In this document: positions 18,279-26,746 of the stretch, in pieces
How the letters are laid out: every line of letters starts with the position of its first letter
How positions within the stretch are numbered: the first letter of the stretch is position 1
From: CAMAVH01 sp964628235
Lineage (GTDB): Bacteria > Pseudomonadota > Alphaproteobacteria > SMXQ01
DNA: 64,000 nt
Reading direction: 5' to 3'
NCBI GenBank assembly: GCA_964628235.1
Contig: CAZVLU010000003.1
Span: 1-64,000, forward strand
Made by a program: the position numbers and the translations under genes
Notes under the pieces: model-generated
The model's input: the letters and a program-made list of their open reading frames with translations, nothing else
Database searches by the model: none
Told to the model about the DNA's origin: nothing

Positions 18279-19277
18279 ATGAGAAAAGGTTTTTCCATCG
18301 GCGGCGTCGAGATCGGCGGCCGCGTCCTGACGGCGCCGATGACCGGCGTGTCGGACCTGCCGTTCCGCCGCGCCGCGAGCAAGCTGGGCGCGCCCTATGT
18401 CGCCACCGAGATGGTCGCCTGCGACATGTTCGCGCGCGGCCGCGCCGACGTCGTGCGCCGCGCTGCGGTGGGCGAAGGGCTGCCGCTGATGGTCATCCAG
18501 CTCGTCGGCCGCGAGGCGCAATGGCTCGCCAAGGGTGCCGCGATAGCGGAGGCCGCCGGCGCCGAGATCATCGACATCAATATGGGCTGTCCGGCCAAGG
18601 AAGTGACCGGCGCGCTGTCGGGTTCGGCGCTGATGCGCGACCTCGATCAGGCCGAACGCTTGATCGCCGCCACGGTGGCAGCCACCACGCGGCCCGTCAC
18701 GTTGAAAATGCGTCTCGGTTGGGACGATGCCATGCGCAACGCGCCGGAACTGGCGCAACGCGCCGAGCGCGCCGGCGTGCAGGCCATCACCGTGCATGGC
18801 CGCACGCGCCAGCAGTTTTATAAAGGCCGCGCCGATTGGCGCGCCGTGGCCTTGGTCAAGCAGGCGGTGGCCATTCCCGTGATCGTCAACGGCGATATCG
18901 TCGATGCCGCGAGCGCGCGCTCGGCCTTGGAACACTCTGGCGCCGACGCGGTGATGATCGGTCGCGGCGCTTACGGCCGCCCCTGGATCGCCGCCGCCAT
19001 CGATGCGGCGTTGGATGGCGGCGCGTTCGCCGAGCCTGACATGGCGGCGCGCCTCGCTATCGCGCTCGATCATTTGGCCGACAGCGTCGCCTTCTACGGC
19101 GACGAGCATGGCGTGAAGATTTTCCGCAAGCATCTCGGCTGGTATGTCGAATTCGCCCCGTTCGGCGACGCCGAAGCGCGGCGCGCGGCAAAATCGCGGC
19201 TGTGCCGGTTGCAGAGCGCCCACGATGTCGAGGCGGCCCTGATTGGCCTGTGGGCCGCGCCGGCCGTCGCCGCTTAG
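18279..19277 (+). CDS. dusB: tRNA-dihydrouridine synthase (DusB type)
   Basis: A 332-residue FMN TIM-barrel enzyme that reduces uridine in tRNA D-loops. Motifs are APMTGVSDLPFRR at the N-terminus, the catalytic Cys C104 in NMGCPAKEVTG, ITVHGRTRQQFYKG, and the FMN-phosphate loop GADAVMIGRGAYGRPW. The ATG at 18279 starts the homology; the frame is open further upstream into the MFS gene. Assignment to DusB rather than another bacterial Dus rests on overall similarity and is less certain than the family. Confidence 0.9.
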   Translation: MRKGFSIGGVEIGGRVLTAPMTGVSDLPFRRAASKLGAPYVATEMVACDMFARGRADVVRRAAVGEGLPLMVIQLVGREAQWLAKGAAIAEAAGAEIIDINMGCPAKEVTGALSGSALMRDLDQAERLIAATVAATTRPVTLKMRLGWDDAMRNAPELAQRAERAGVQAITVHGRTRQQFYKGRADWRAVALVKQAVAIPVIVNGDIVDAASARSALEHSGADAVMIGRGAYGRPWIAAAIDAALDGGAFAEPDMAARLAIALDHLADSVAFYGDEHGVKIFRKHLGWYVEFAPFGDAEARRAAKSRLCRLQSAHDVEAALIGLWAAPAVAA

Positions 19278-19649
19278 GCCCATGAATGCTAAGTTTGGGC
19301 TGTCGCGCATTTCGCGCCACGCCATCATTTTGCGCATCGGATGCGAACGATTGCCCCATTTTCCGCCAATTATGCGGATAATGGGAATTCGTATTTATTT
19401 TTAAACAGTGGCTTCTGTAGGATGCTGTTCCCGCTCAGCGAGCTTATGCGCAGGATCGCAACCGCAAAGGTTGCCCCGGCGCAATTTCCTTCTGATTGGG
19501 GCGGGCTGGCTATTGGATCGAAACAGCCATGCGAGACCAATTCACGCGTGCGAAACGCAAGGCGGGCAGCAGCGGCCTGGCACATGGCTTGCAAAATTTG
19601 AGCATCGCCTTTCGCGCGCTCTTTTCACCGAGATTATGAGGTCATCCAC
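19278..19649. other. Intergenic region after dus gene, contains a strong dyad
   Basis: A 372-bp gap that is locally AT-richer than its surroundings (19350-19420). Apart from the inverted repeat listed separately I see no gene. It should contain the promoter for the Bug-type binding protein that starts at 19650. Confidence 0.5.
19355..19385. repeat. 12-bp-arm inverted repeat
   Basis: CCCATTTTCCGC (19355-19366) and GCGGATAATGGG (19374-19385) pair at 11 of 12 positions around a 7-base loop. It lies 78 bp past the dus stop and is followed by a T-rich stretch (ATTCGTATTTATTTTT). It may be a terminator or an operator for the downstream binding-protein gene. Confidence 0.45.
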
Positions 19650-20675
19650 ATGCATCACTCCCTCCGTCGCCACGCCGCCAGTTTGATGGGCATCGCCGCT
19701 GCGGCGCTGCTCGCCGCCCCGGCGAGCGCGCAAAGCGCCGCCGAATTTTATAAAGGCAAGACGTTGAGCGTCGTCGTCGGCAGCAGCCCGGGCGGCGGCT
19801 ACGACACTTACAGCCGCGCGCTCGCGCGCCATATGGCGCCGCATGTACCCGGCGTCTCCAACATCATCGTGCGCAACATGCCGGGCGCCGGCAGCTTGAC
19901 GGCTGTGCTCTATCTCGATGCAACGGCGCCGAAGGACGGCACCGTGACGACCGCTTTCAACAGCGGCCTGTTCAACGATTCGATCGGCGCCGGCGACAAA
20001 GCGAAAACCAAATTCACCGACTACGCCTTCCTCGGCAGCGTCACCAGCGATTTTCGCGTTTGCTACAGTTGGGGCGGCAAGAACATCAAGACCTGGGACG
20101 CTTTCGTCAAGCGCAGCGAAACCGTCTTCGGCGCCACCGGCATCAATTCGAATTCCTATAATGGCGGCGCGATGATCAAGAACATCTTCGGCCTGCCGAT
20201 GAAGATCATCCACGCCTATCCGGGCAACGCCGAGGTTTTCCTCGCGGTCGAGCGCGGCGAACTGGACGGCTCCTGCTTGTCTTGGACATCGCTGCCCGAC
20301 GATTGGATCACGTCCAAGAAAATCGACATCCTTCTGCGTCTCGGCACCGGCACGCGTCCGGGCATTCCTGCAGGCGTCCCCTTCATCGGCGAAGTCGCCA
20401 AGACGCAAGAGCAGAAAGACATCATCGACGTGCTGCTGGCGTCCGGCGAATTGGGCCGTCCCTACATCTTGTCAAAGGACGTGCCGGCCGACCGTTTGGC
20501 GGTGATGCGCGCGGGCTTCATGGCGACGATGAAGGATCCGGCGTTCCTCGCGGAAGCCGAGAAGCTGGGCCTCGAGGTCGATCCGGCTGACGGCGCGACG
20601 GCACAGACTGTCGTGGCGAAGCTCTATACCTTCCCGCCGGAGACCGTCGCCAAGGCGCAAGACGCGTTGAAGTAA
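19650..20675 (+). CDS. Bug/TctC-family periplasmic substrate-binding protein
   Basis: A 341-residue tripartite-tricarboxylate-transporter-type binding protein. It has a signal peptide ending PASA before QSAAEFYKG. Next comes the family signature (VVGSSPGGGYDTYSR), NMPGAGSLTAV, and HAYPGNAEVFLAVERGELDG in the second lobe. Members bind carboxylates or other small organic anions in the periplasm. There is no TctA or TctB membrane gene nearby, so it is an orphan. It is one of three such proteins in the window and most resembles the one at 56726-57760 (YSPGGGYDTHVRG). A Rho-independent terminator follows at 20701. Confidence 0.9.
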   Translation: MHHSLRRHAASLMGIAAAALLAAPASAQSAAEFYKGKTLSVVVGSSPGGGYDTYSRALARHMAPHVPGVSNIIVRNMPGAGSLTAVLYLDATAPKDGTVTTAFNSGLFNDSIGAGDKAKTKFTDYAFLGSVTSDFRVCYSWGGKNIKTWDAFVKRSETVFGATGINSNSYNGGAMIKNIFGLPMKIIHAYPGNAEVFLAVERGELDGSCLSWTSLPDDWITSKKIDILLRLGTGTRPGIPAGVPFIGEVAKTQEQKDIIDVLLASGELGRPYILSKDVPADRLAVMRAGFMATMKDPAFLAEAEKLGLEVDPADGATAQTVVAKLYTFPPETVAKAQDALK

Positions 20676-20700
20676 AACGCGCATTTCGCAGCGTGATCCG

Positions 20701-20731
20701 AACGGGGCGCGGTTCATCCGCGCCCCGTTTT
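20701..20731 (+). terminator. Rho-independent terminator
   Basis: AACGGGGCGCGG and CCGCGCCCCGTT form a 12-bp perfect stem with a TTCAT loop, followed by TT at 20730-20731. It lies 25 bp downstream of the Bug-type gene and separates it from the M20-family gene. Confidence 0.85.
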
Positions 20732-20794
20732 GACGCATAATGCCTCGCCGTTCGTCTGGCGAACTTCAACGTGACTCTCGGAGAGGATTCCCCC

Positions 20795-22075
20795 ATGGCT
20801 TTGGACAAAGACGCCGCGAAAAAAGTGCTGGCGCAGATCGACCGTAACGAATTGGCGCAACTGGGTTGCGACCTCGCCAATATTCCGAGCCCGACCGGCT
20901 TGGAGAAGGGCATGGCGGATTTCATCCTCGATTGGTTCGCCGCCAACGGCCTGAAGGGCGTGCGCCAGGAAGTCGAAGTCGGCCGTCCCAATGCCGTCGG
21001 CATTCTGAAAGGCGACGGCACCGGCCTCAGCCTCGGCTTCAACGGTCATACCGACACCAGTTTCACCGGCACCAGCGCCGACGCGCGCATGACGACGCTC
21101 ACCGAATCGGCTGAGGACCTGCGCGGCCGCATCGTCGGCGACAAGGTGCATGGCCTCGGGATCTCCAACATGAAGGGCGGCGTCGCGGCCTTCATGATCG
21201 CCGGCAAGGCGCTGAAGCAGAGCGGCATCCAGCTCAAAGGCGACGTCGTGCTCGCCGCCGTCGTCGGCGAAATCTCGCGCAGCCCGGTCGGCCAGTTTCA
21301 AAGCCAGGAATATCGCGGCGAGGGCGCCGGCACGCGCCACCTGCTGACGCACGGCATGCACACCGATTATGCGGTGGTGGCCGATGGCTCCGATCTCAAT
21401 ATCGTCTGGACGCAGATGGGCGTCGTGCAGGTCAAGATCACCTGCTTTGGCAAGGCGCAAGCCGCCTGGGGCAGCAAGCGCTCGGTCAAGCCGATGGACG
21501 AGTTCAACGCCATCATCAAGATGACCAAGATCATCGCCGCCATCGAGGCGTGGGGCGCGGAATTCGAAGAGAAGTATATCTACGAATCGCCGACCGGGCC
21601 GCTTTGGCCGAAGGTGAATATCGGCGCCATCGAAGGCGGCGCGCCATACCGGCCCAATTACTTCCCGGGCGTCTGCACGCTTTATGTCGACGTGCGCATG
21701 CCGCCGCAGGTGCGGCCGGTGCAGATCAAGCACGAGATGGAGCAGGCGCTGAACGCGCTCGACGTGCAATACGACCTGGAGCTTTATAAAACGCTGCTCG
21801 GTTATGAGGGCAAGAAGGTCGACCCGCTGGTCGAGTCGGCCAACGAAGTCCATACCTTCCTGTTCGGCGACAAGATCAAGACCGAGTCGGTGGAGCGGGC
21901 CAGCATCTGGACCGACACCAACATTTATAACGAGTTGGGCATCCCGGCGGTCAAGATCGGCCCGCGCGGCCGGCGCAGCGGCCGCATGGAAGAGATAGAC
22001 ATCGACATCATGGTCCGCGCGGCGCAGATCTACGCGCTGATGGCTTTGGATATTTGCAGTCGGCCGCGCTCGTAA
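20795..22075 (+). CDS. Divergent M20-family (ArgE/DapE/acetylornithine deacetylase-like) protein
   Basis: A 426-residue protein with the M20 fold pattern: NIPSPTGLEKGMADF, then GFNGHTDTSFTG (H85, D87), GLGISNMKGG, VVLAAVVGEISRSP, and the C-terminal WTDTNIYNELGIPAVKIGPRG. Several canonical metal-site residues look altered: the bridging Asp of the usual DMKGG is N126, the Glu-Glu pair is reduced to GEI, and the final ligand His after GPRG is absent (RRSGRMEEID). It may be inactive, use another metal arrangement, or be a distinct hydrolase subfamily. The ATG at 20795 has GGAGAGGA upstream. Confidence 0.75.
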   Translation: MALDKDAAKKVLAQIDRNELAQLGCDLANIPSPTGLEKGMADFILDWFAANGLKGVRQEVEVGRPNAVGILKGDGTGLSLGFNGHTDTSFTGTSADARMTTLTESAEDLRGRIVGDKVHGLGISNMKGGVAAFMIAGKALKQSGIQLKGDVVLAAVVGEISRSPVGQFQSQEYRGEGAGTRHLLTHGMHTDYAVVADGSDLNIVWTQMGVVQVKITCFGKAQAAWGSKRSVKPMDEFNAIIKMTKIIAAIEAWGAEFEEKYIYESPTGPLWPKVNIGAIEGGAPYRPNYFPGVCTLYVDVRMPPQVRPVQIKHEMEQALNALDVQYDLELYKTLLGYEGKKVDPLVESANEVHTFLFGDKIKTESVERASIWTDTNIYNELGIPAVKIGPRGRRSGRMEEIDIDIMVRAAQIYALMALDICSRPRS

Positions 22076-22081
22076 GCCTGC

Positions 22082-22534
22082 CTATTTGCCGCCGGCTTGC
22101 TGGTCGGCGGCAAACTGCTCAACCTTGACGCGCGCGATGCCGCGTTCGGCGATCCCGATCTGCTCCGCCGCTTGGGCCGAGAGGTCGATGATGCGGCCCC
22201 GCGCGTAGGGGCCGCGGTCGTTGATGCGGACCGTCACCGAGCGACCGTCATCCAGGCGCGTGACGCGCACCACGCTGCCGAAGGGTAGGGTGCGGTGCGC
22301 TGCGGTCATCGCCGTCATGTCGTAGGTTTCGCCATTGGCGGTGCGCCGGCCATGGTGGCTCTTGCCATACCAGGAGGCGACACCTTGCTGGCTGAAGGTC
22401 GGCTGCGGCGCTGTTGGGGCGCTGACGACGGGAGCGGGGGGCGTTACCGGCTGGGGCGCCGGGCGGGGCGCGGCGCAGGCGGCCAAACTGGCCGCGAGGG
22501 ACAGTCCCACAAGAAGTCGTAGCCGTGTCGCCAT
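22082..22534 (-). CDS. rlpA: RlpA-like septal ring lytic transglycosylase / double-psi beta-barrel lipoprotein
   Basis: A 150-residue lipoprotein. The signal ends in lipobox LAAC with C20 as the lipidated Cys. A Pro/Ala linker follows, then the RlpA double-psi barrel (QGVASWYGKSHHGRRTANGE, then HRTLPFGSVVRVT, then VRINDRGPYARGRIIDLS). There is no C-terminal SPOR domain, so it is shorter than Escherichia coli RlpA. It probably acts on cell-wall glycan at the outer membrane. The ATG at 22534 is preceded by AGGGG; a TTG two codons upstream is possible. It is convergent with the M20-family gene, 6 bp away. Confidence 0.88.
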   Translation of the reverse strand: MATRLRLLVGLSLAASLAACAAPRPAPQPVTPPAPVVSAPTAPQPTFSQQGVASWYGKSHHGRRTANGETYDMTAMTAAHRTLPFGSVVRVTRLDDGRSVTVRINDRGPYARGRIIDLSAQAAEQIGIAERGIARVKVEQFAADQQAGGK

Positions 22535-22742
22535 CGCCAATCAGCCCCTGAGCGGTCATCGCCGAAATAACGCCAGGCGACCGCGAGGGTTCCTGGCGGC
22601 AGGACTATATACCGCCTGCGAAAGAGCACCCGCACAAATGAGAACGTGTGTTCAAATTGCCAGCGCCCGAATTCGGCAGCAGTCGCCACCGCCGTCGAAT
22701 AAGGCTATCGTGCGGCCGTTTCGAACGAGCGCGGAGCGCAGA

Positions 22743-23042
22743 GTGGCTATCAAGAGCAAGGGGATCGCGAACCGCGACGAAGCGGAGGCTGTCGCCATTC
22801 ATGCGGTCGGCTTTCTCGCCGGCCAAGAAGACGGGCTGGAGCGCTTTTCATCGCTCACCGGAATCGGCATCGACGAGATTCGCGCACGCATCGCCGACGG
22901 CGATTTCCTAGGCGCCGTGCTCGACTATGTTCTCTATGACGACAAGCTCGTCAGCGATGTCGCTGCGGCGGCCGATTTGCCGCCAGAGGCGGTATTGCAG
23001 GCGCGTCGGTTGCTACCGGGATATTCACCGGACTATTCCTGA
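22743..23042 (+). CDS. DUF3572 family protein
   Basis: A 99-residue small acidic cytoplasmic protein of the alphaproteobacterial DUF3572 family: RDEAEAVAIHAVGFLAGQED near the N-terminus and LPPEAVLQARRLLPG at the end. The function is unknown. A GTG start at 22743 (VAIKSKGIANR) with GGAG upstream fits the family length; the frame stays open to 22335 antisense to rlpA, but that part is not coding. Its last 18 bp overlap the 3' end of the convergent acyltransferase gene. Confidence 0.8.
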   Translation: MAIKSKGIANRDEAEAVAIHAVGFLAGQEDGLERFSSLTGIGIDEIRARIADGDFLGAVLDYVLYDDKLVSDVAAAADLPPEAVLQARRLLPGYSPDYS

Positions 23043-24191
23043 GGCAGGGATTAGCCCTGGCTTATGCGGTTTAGATCCTGAGCCGAGCGAGAGCGGCCGC
23101 TCGATCAGCAGATAGATCGGCAAGGAAACGGCCAAGCTGGCGACAAAGGCCACCGGCAGCAACAGGGCGAAGGTGGCGAGGCCGGTGTCGTCCGGCCGCC
23201 AGACCTTGCCGAGCGCCATGAACATCCCGTGCAGTCCAAGTCCGTGCATCAGGTAGAACGAATAGCTGATGTTGCCCAGCCAACGCAGCGGCGTCCAAGA
23301 AAAGACCTTGGCGGCCAAGCCGGCGGTAAAAACGCTGCGATAGACCAAAATCATGAAAGCCAAGTTGATGATGACGATGCGCGTGACTGGCGGGAAGGCG
23401 CCGTTGAGCATGTGCGGGACGGCAACCGGATTGATCGCCATCAGCACATAAAGCGCGAAGGCGCCGCCGACGGCGACGAAGGTCGCGATGTCGGAGAGCG
23501 CGCTGGTGCGCCGTCGTTCGGCCGGTCGCAAGGCGAGGACCTCGTAAAGCATCATGCCGCCGAGGAACATCGAGAGGCGAAACCGCCCGCCGTAGCCCGA
23601 TAGCTCGATAGCGATCATCGCCGCGTAAAGCGCTAGAAAGAAGACGAGACGCTGGTCGGGCTTCCACAGCCGCATGCGCAGGCCGATGATCGCCAGCGGC
23701 ACCGGCAGGTAAAAGAACACTTCGTAGCTCAGCGACCACGCGACCGCCATGATCGGCTCGATCGGCAGCATGCCCGGCAACAGCAAGACGTTCGATAGAA
23801 TGTAGGTGACTTTATCGCCCCAAGCGTCCGGTAGCTTGCTTTGGCTCGGCATCAGGGCCATCAACAGCAAGTAGATGACGAGCGCGGCGAGAAAGGCGGG
23901 ATAGATGCGCTCGATGCGCCGCCAAGCATAGAGCCGCACGTTGATCGGCCGCTGGATGCAGGCTTTGTAGATCAGGAACCCGCTCAGGACGAAAAAGAGA
24001 TCGACGCCGACGTTGCCGAGTTCCTGCAGAGCAGGGAGCCAGGGCGCGTCGCTGAGCGGTTTCATGAAGTCGGCAAAATGCACGAGGAAGACGAGCGCCA
24101 CGGCGAAGCCGCGCAATCCTTCCATCGGTAGCCATCGCGCCGTCGCGCTGTCTTGCAGTTCGAAAAAAGACGAGAGCCGTCGCGGTGTCAT
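23025..24191 (-). CDS. Acyltransferase 3 (OafA/YrhL/NodX-like) membrane protein
   Basis: A 388-residue integral membrane O-acyltransferase with about ten helices. The N-terminus has MEGLRGFAVALVFLVHFADF, where the RG and His of the family active site are visible, and FFVLSGFLIYKA follows. Such proteins add acetyl or succinyl groups to polysaccharides. The position at the border of the exopolysaccharide locus suggests that it decorates that polymer. Its 3' end overlaps the DUF3572 gene by 18 bp. It lies 41 bp after the response-regulator stop on the same strand and may be co-transcribed with it. Confidence 0.9.
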   Translation of the reverse strand: MTPRRLSSFFELQDSATARWLPMEGLRGFAVALVFLVHFADFMKPLSDAPWLPALQELGNVGVDLFFVLSGFLIYKACIQRPINVRLYAWRRIERIYPAFLAALVIYLLLMALMPSQSKLPDAWGDKVTYILSNVLLLPGMLPIEPIMAVAWSLSYEVFFYLPVPLAIIGLRMRLWKPDQRLVFFLALYAAMIAIELSGYGGRFRLSMFLGGMMLYEVLALRPAERRRTSALSDIATFVAVGGAFALYVLMAINPVAVPHMLNGAFPPVTRIVIINLAFMILVYRSVFTAGLAAKVFSWTPLRWLGNISYSFYLMHGLGLHGMFMALGKVWRPDDTGLATFALLLPVAFVASLAVSLPIYLLIERPLSLGSGSKPHKPGLIPASGIVR

Positions 24192-24232
24192 AGAGAGACC
24201 TCGCGACGGGCGGGTGAGAAAGGGTGCCTCCG

Positions 24233-24985
24233 CTATTCGCCGAGCCAGCGGTAGCCGAAGCCGGAGTAGGTGGCGATGCGATTGAAGTCGGCATCCGCCT
24301 CGCAGAATTTTTGTCGAATGCGCTTGATGAAAGTGCGCACATTCGAGCGGTAGCCGTCGGCGCCATCGCCGGCGATGAAGCCTTCGCCGCGCACTGTGTC
24401 GTAAATCTTACGGTGCGACATATCCCGGTCGGCGTTGCTCGCCATTTGATGCACGATACGAAATTCCGCGAGCGTCAAATTGATGAGTTGCTTGCGCCAG
24501 AAGGCCCGGTTGGATGCGGTATCGAGTTCCAAGTTGCCGATGCGCAGAAGCGTGGGCTCGGCCGGGTGGGACGCGGCCGCCCGAATGGCATTGTGGCTGA
24601 CATTCAGGGCGGAATTGATGCGGCTGAGCAGGATGGTGAAACTGCGCGTTTTATCTACGAAATCGGCCGCCCCGTTCTTCAAGGCGGTTTCTTCGTATAC
24701 CGATCCGCTCAGCGATGTCAGGAATATAGTCGGAATTTCGATGTTTTCCTGCTTAAGCAGGCGGAACAGCTCCATGCCCGAGATTGTGGGCAGTTTCCAA
24801 TCGAGCAAAGCCAACTGGGCCTTGCCGCCGTCTCGAAAGTATTTGAGAGCGTTCACGCCACGGTCGAAGCCGACCACTCTGAATCCCGAATCGCGGAGAT
24901 TCTGCGTGGTGATTTCGCGAAAGAAGTCATCATCTTCGACAAAGAGGATGTGGGTATCGGCGTCGGTCTCTTGATTGGCTTCCAT
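24233..24985 (-). CDS. Response regulator with C-terminal winged-helix domain, orphan
   Basis: A 250-residue two-domain regulator. The receiver spans about 12-130 with acidic pocket EDDD (17-20), phospho-acceptor D62 in LLDWKLP, T90 in FLTS and K112 in DFVDK. The second half is an OmpR-like winged helix (LTLAEFRIVHQMA, then SHRKIYDTV, then YRSNVRTFIKRIRQKF, ending TYSGFGYRWLG). No histidine kinase is nearby. It is transcribed away from the exopolysaccharide genes across a 396-bp shared upstream region, and probably regulates that locus or the adjacent acyltransferase. Confidence 0.88.
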   Translation of the reverse strand: MEANQETDADTHILFVEDDDFFREITTQNLRDSGFRVVGFDRGVNALKYFRDGGKAQLALLDWKLPTISGMELFRLLKQENIEIPTIFLTSLSGSVYEETALKNGAADFVDKTRSFTILLSRINSALNVSHNAIRAAASHPAEPTLLRIGNLELDTASNRAFWRKQLINLTLAEFRIVHQMASNADRDMSHRKIYDTVRGEGFIAGDGADGYRSNVRTFIKRIRQKFCEADADFNRIATYSGFGYRWLGE

Positions 24986-25381
24986 TGCTGATCATCCTGG
25001 GTCGGGGGAAGGGCGTATGGGAATTCCGCGTAACTTAAGCGGCGTAATTTCTTCAGCGTTTTCAGTCCTTTGGCACTCCCAAAAACAGCTAGCCTCCCAC
25101 AACTAGCCGCGTCGATAAGTCTCCCCTTCCAAAAGCGCGTATTGTCGTCTTTGTCTTTAATTGAACATTGGCTCAATTCCGTCCGTCAGCGTCGGCATCG
25201 CATCCCCCTATCAACGCAGGCCGCGGGGAAAGGTGCCTTATGAAAATCACACGGCGAACTTCTAATCCGTTCACAACTGCTCGAAGTATCGACGAGGCAA
25301 ATTCTGATTGGAAATTCAATATGGTTAGGCCATAAATTTGTCACGAGGCGGAATTCAACATTGCGAAGAGAGTCTTTTCAA
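24986..25381. other. Divergent regulatory region of exopolysaccharide locus
   Basis: A 396-bp gap between the response regulator and the barrel gene, AT-richer than its surroundings, so probably a promoter region for both directions. It includes a 31-codon open frame at 25240-25335 (start MKITRRTSNP) with GGGGAAAGG upstream, which could be a leader peptide or chance. No clear operator was seen. Confidence 0.5.
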
Positions 25382-26746
25382 ATGAGCGCCCAGACCCGTA
25401 ACTTGATTCGCTTCCATTCGCGCCTTGCATCCGTGCCTTTATGCATAGGTTTCGCTGCCGCTTCTCTCATGTGGCAGAGCGCTGACGCGCGCGCCGCAGA
25501 GCCTGCGGCGGCCCGTCAGGAAACTGTGCAGTTCGATCCCGCAGTGCCGGCGACGATCACCGAGACGGACCTGCGCAACGCGGGGCGCGGCGAAGATGTC
25601 GTGGATCGCTTCCGCGACGAATTGCCGCCGCCCAATGTGCGGATCGGGCCTTTCATCGCACAGCCCAGAATCGGCGCCGGCCTGAGGTTCGACGATAATA
25701 TTTTTGCCAGCTCGACCAACAAAACCGGCGACTTGATCGGCACGCTCACTGCCGGCGGCCGCATCGATACGGACCTGCCGCAGCACAGAATCGGCGCGCG
25801 CGCCAACCTTGAGGCCAACCGTTATCTCGACAATACGGCGGAAAACAATTGGCAGGGCCTGCTCGGCACGAGCGGCACGTACGACTTCGATCGCGATAAC
25901 CATCTCGGCGCCGACCTCAGCGTGCGCCGCGCCGTCGAGCCGCGCGGCGATCCCGATGATTTGGGCGCCGCCGAGCCGACGGTCTATTACGGCTACCGCG
26001 GCGCGCTGAATTTCGAGAACACGACGGGTCCTTGGATCTCGCGGGTCGAGAGCGGCATCGAGCGTTTGGAATATGACGACGTCTTCAGCGCGGCCGGCGC
26101 GCGAATTCCGGCCAGCGACCGCGACCGTTACGAGCCCTTCGTCCTCGGCCAAGTCGGCTACCGCTATTTGGGCGCCCAGCAGGTCTATGTCCGCGGCCAG
26201 GCCAGCCATCGCGACTATGACCGTGAAGTCGATAGCGGCGGTTTCCGCCGCGGCTCGGACGGTTATCGCGCCGAAGTCGGCGCTACGGCCGATCTCGGCG
26301 GCCTTATTTTCGCCGATGCCTCGATCGGCTATCAGGAACAGGCCTATGACGACGCTCGCTACGGCTCGCCGTCGAGCCCGGTAGGAAAAGTTTCACTGCT
26401 GTGGAACCCGGACCGTTTGACCAGCGTTCGTCTTGAAAGCATCTATGAATACGCCGAGAGCATCGACAATAACTCGCCGGGCTATTGGCGCAGCTTAACG
26501 TCTCTCCGCTTGGCGCATGATTTCGGCTTCGACGTGCTCGGTTTCGGTCGGCTCAGCTATCAGGACCGCGATTTCGAGGGCGTCTCGCGTGAGACCCAAA
26601 TCTACGGCATCGATTTGGGAGTTAGTTACCGCATTGACCGGGGGTTGTTCTTGGACGCCGAGTACCGTCACCGTCAGCAGGAGTCGTCGACCAACTCCGA
26701 TTACGGCCGGAATCTCGTGCTCCTTCAAATCAGGAGAACCTTCTAA
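25382..26746 (+). CDS. Outer-membrane beta-barrel protein of polysaccharide export locus
   Basis: A 454-residue protein with a long signal peptide (cleavage near ADARA). A short periplasmic segment with RIGPFIAQPRIGAGLRFDDN follows, and then many alternating amphipathic strands ending in an aromatic C-terminal residue (QIRRTF), all typical of the BBP2-type outer-membrane barrel family found with exopolysaccharide genes. The ATG at 25382 is used; a TTG at 25361 is in frame. Its TAA overlaps the ATG of the Wza-like gene by one base (TAATG), indicating translational coupling. It may form the outer-membrane pore for polymer release. Confidence 0.8.
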   Translation: MSAQTRNLIRFHSRLASVPLCIGFAAASLMWQSADARAAEPAAARQETVQFDPAVPATITETDLRNAGRGEDVVDRFRDELPPPNVRIGPFIAQPRIGAGLRFDDNIFASSTNKTGDLIGTLTAGGRIDTDLPQHRIGARANLEANRYLDNTAENNWQGLLGTSGTYDFDRDNHLGADLSVRRAVEPRGDPDDLGAAEPTVYYGYRGALNFENTTGPWISRVESGIERLEYDDVFSAAGARIPASDRDRYEPFVLGQVGYRYLGAQQVYVRGQASHRDYDREVDSGGFRRGSDGYRAEVGATADLGGLIFADASIGYQEQAYDDARYGSPSSPVGKVSLLWNPDRLTSVRLESIYEYAESIDNNSPGYWRSLTSLRLAHDFGFDVLGFGRLSYQDRDFEGVSRETQIYGIDLGVSYRIDRGLFLDAEYRHRQQESSTNSDYGRNLVLLQIRRTF

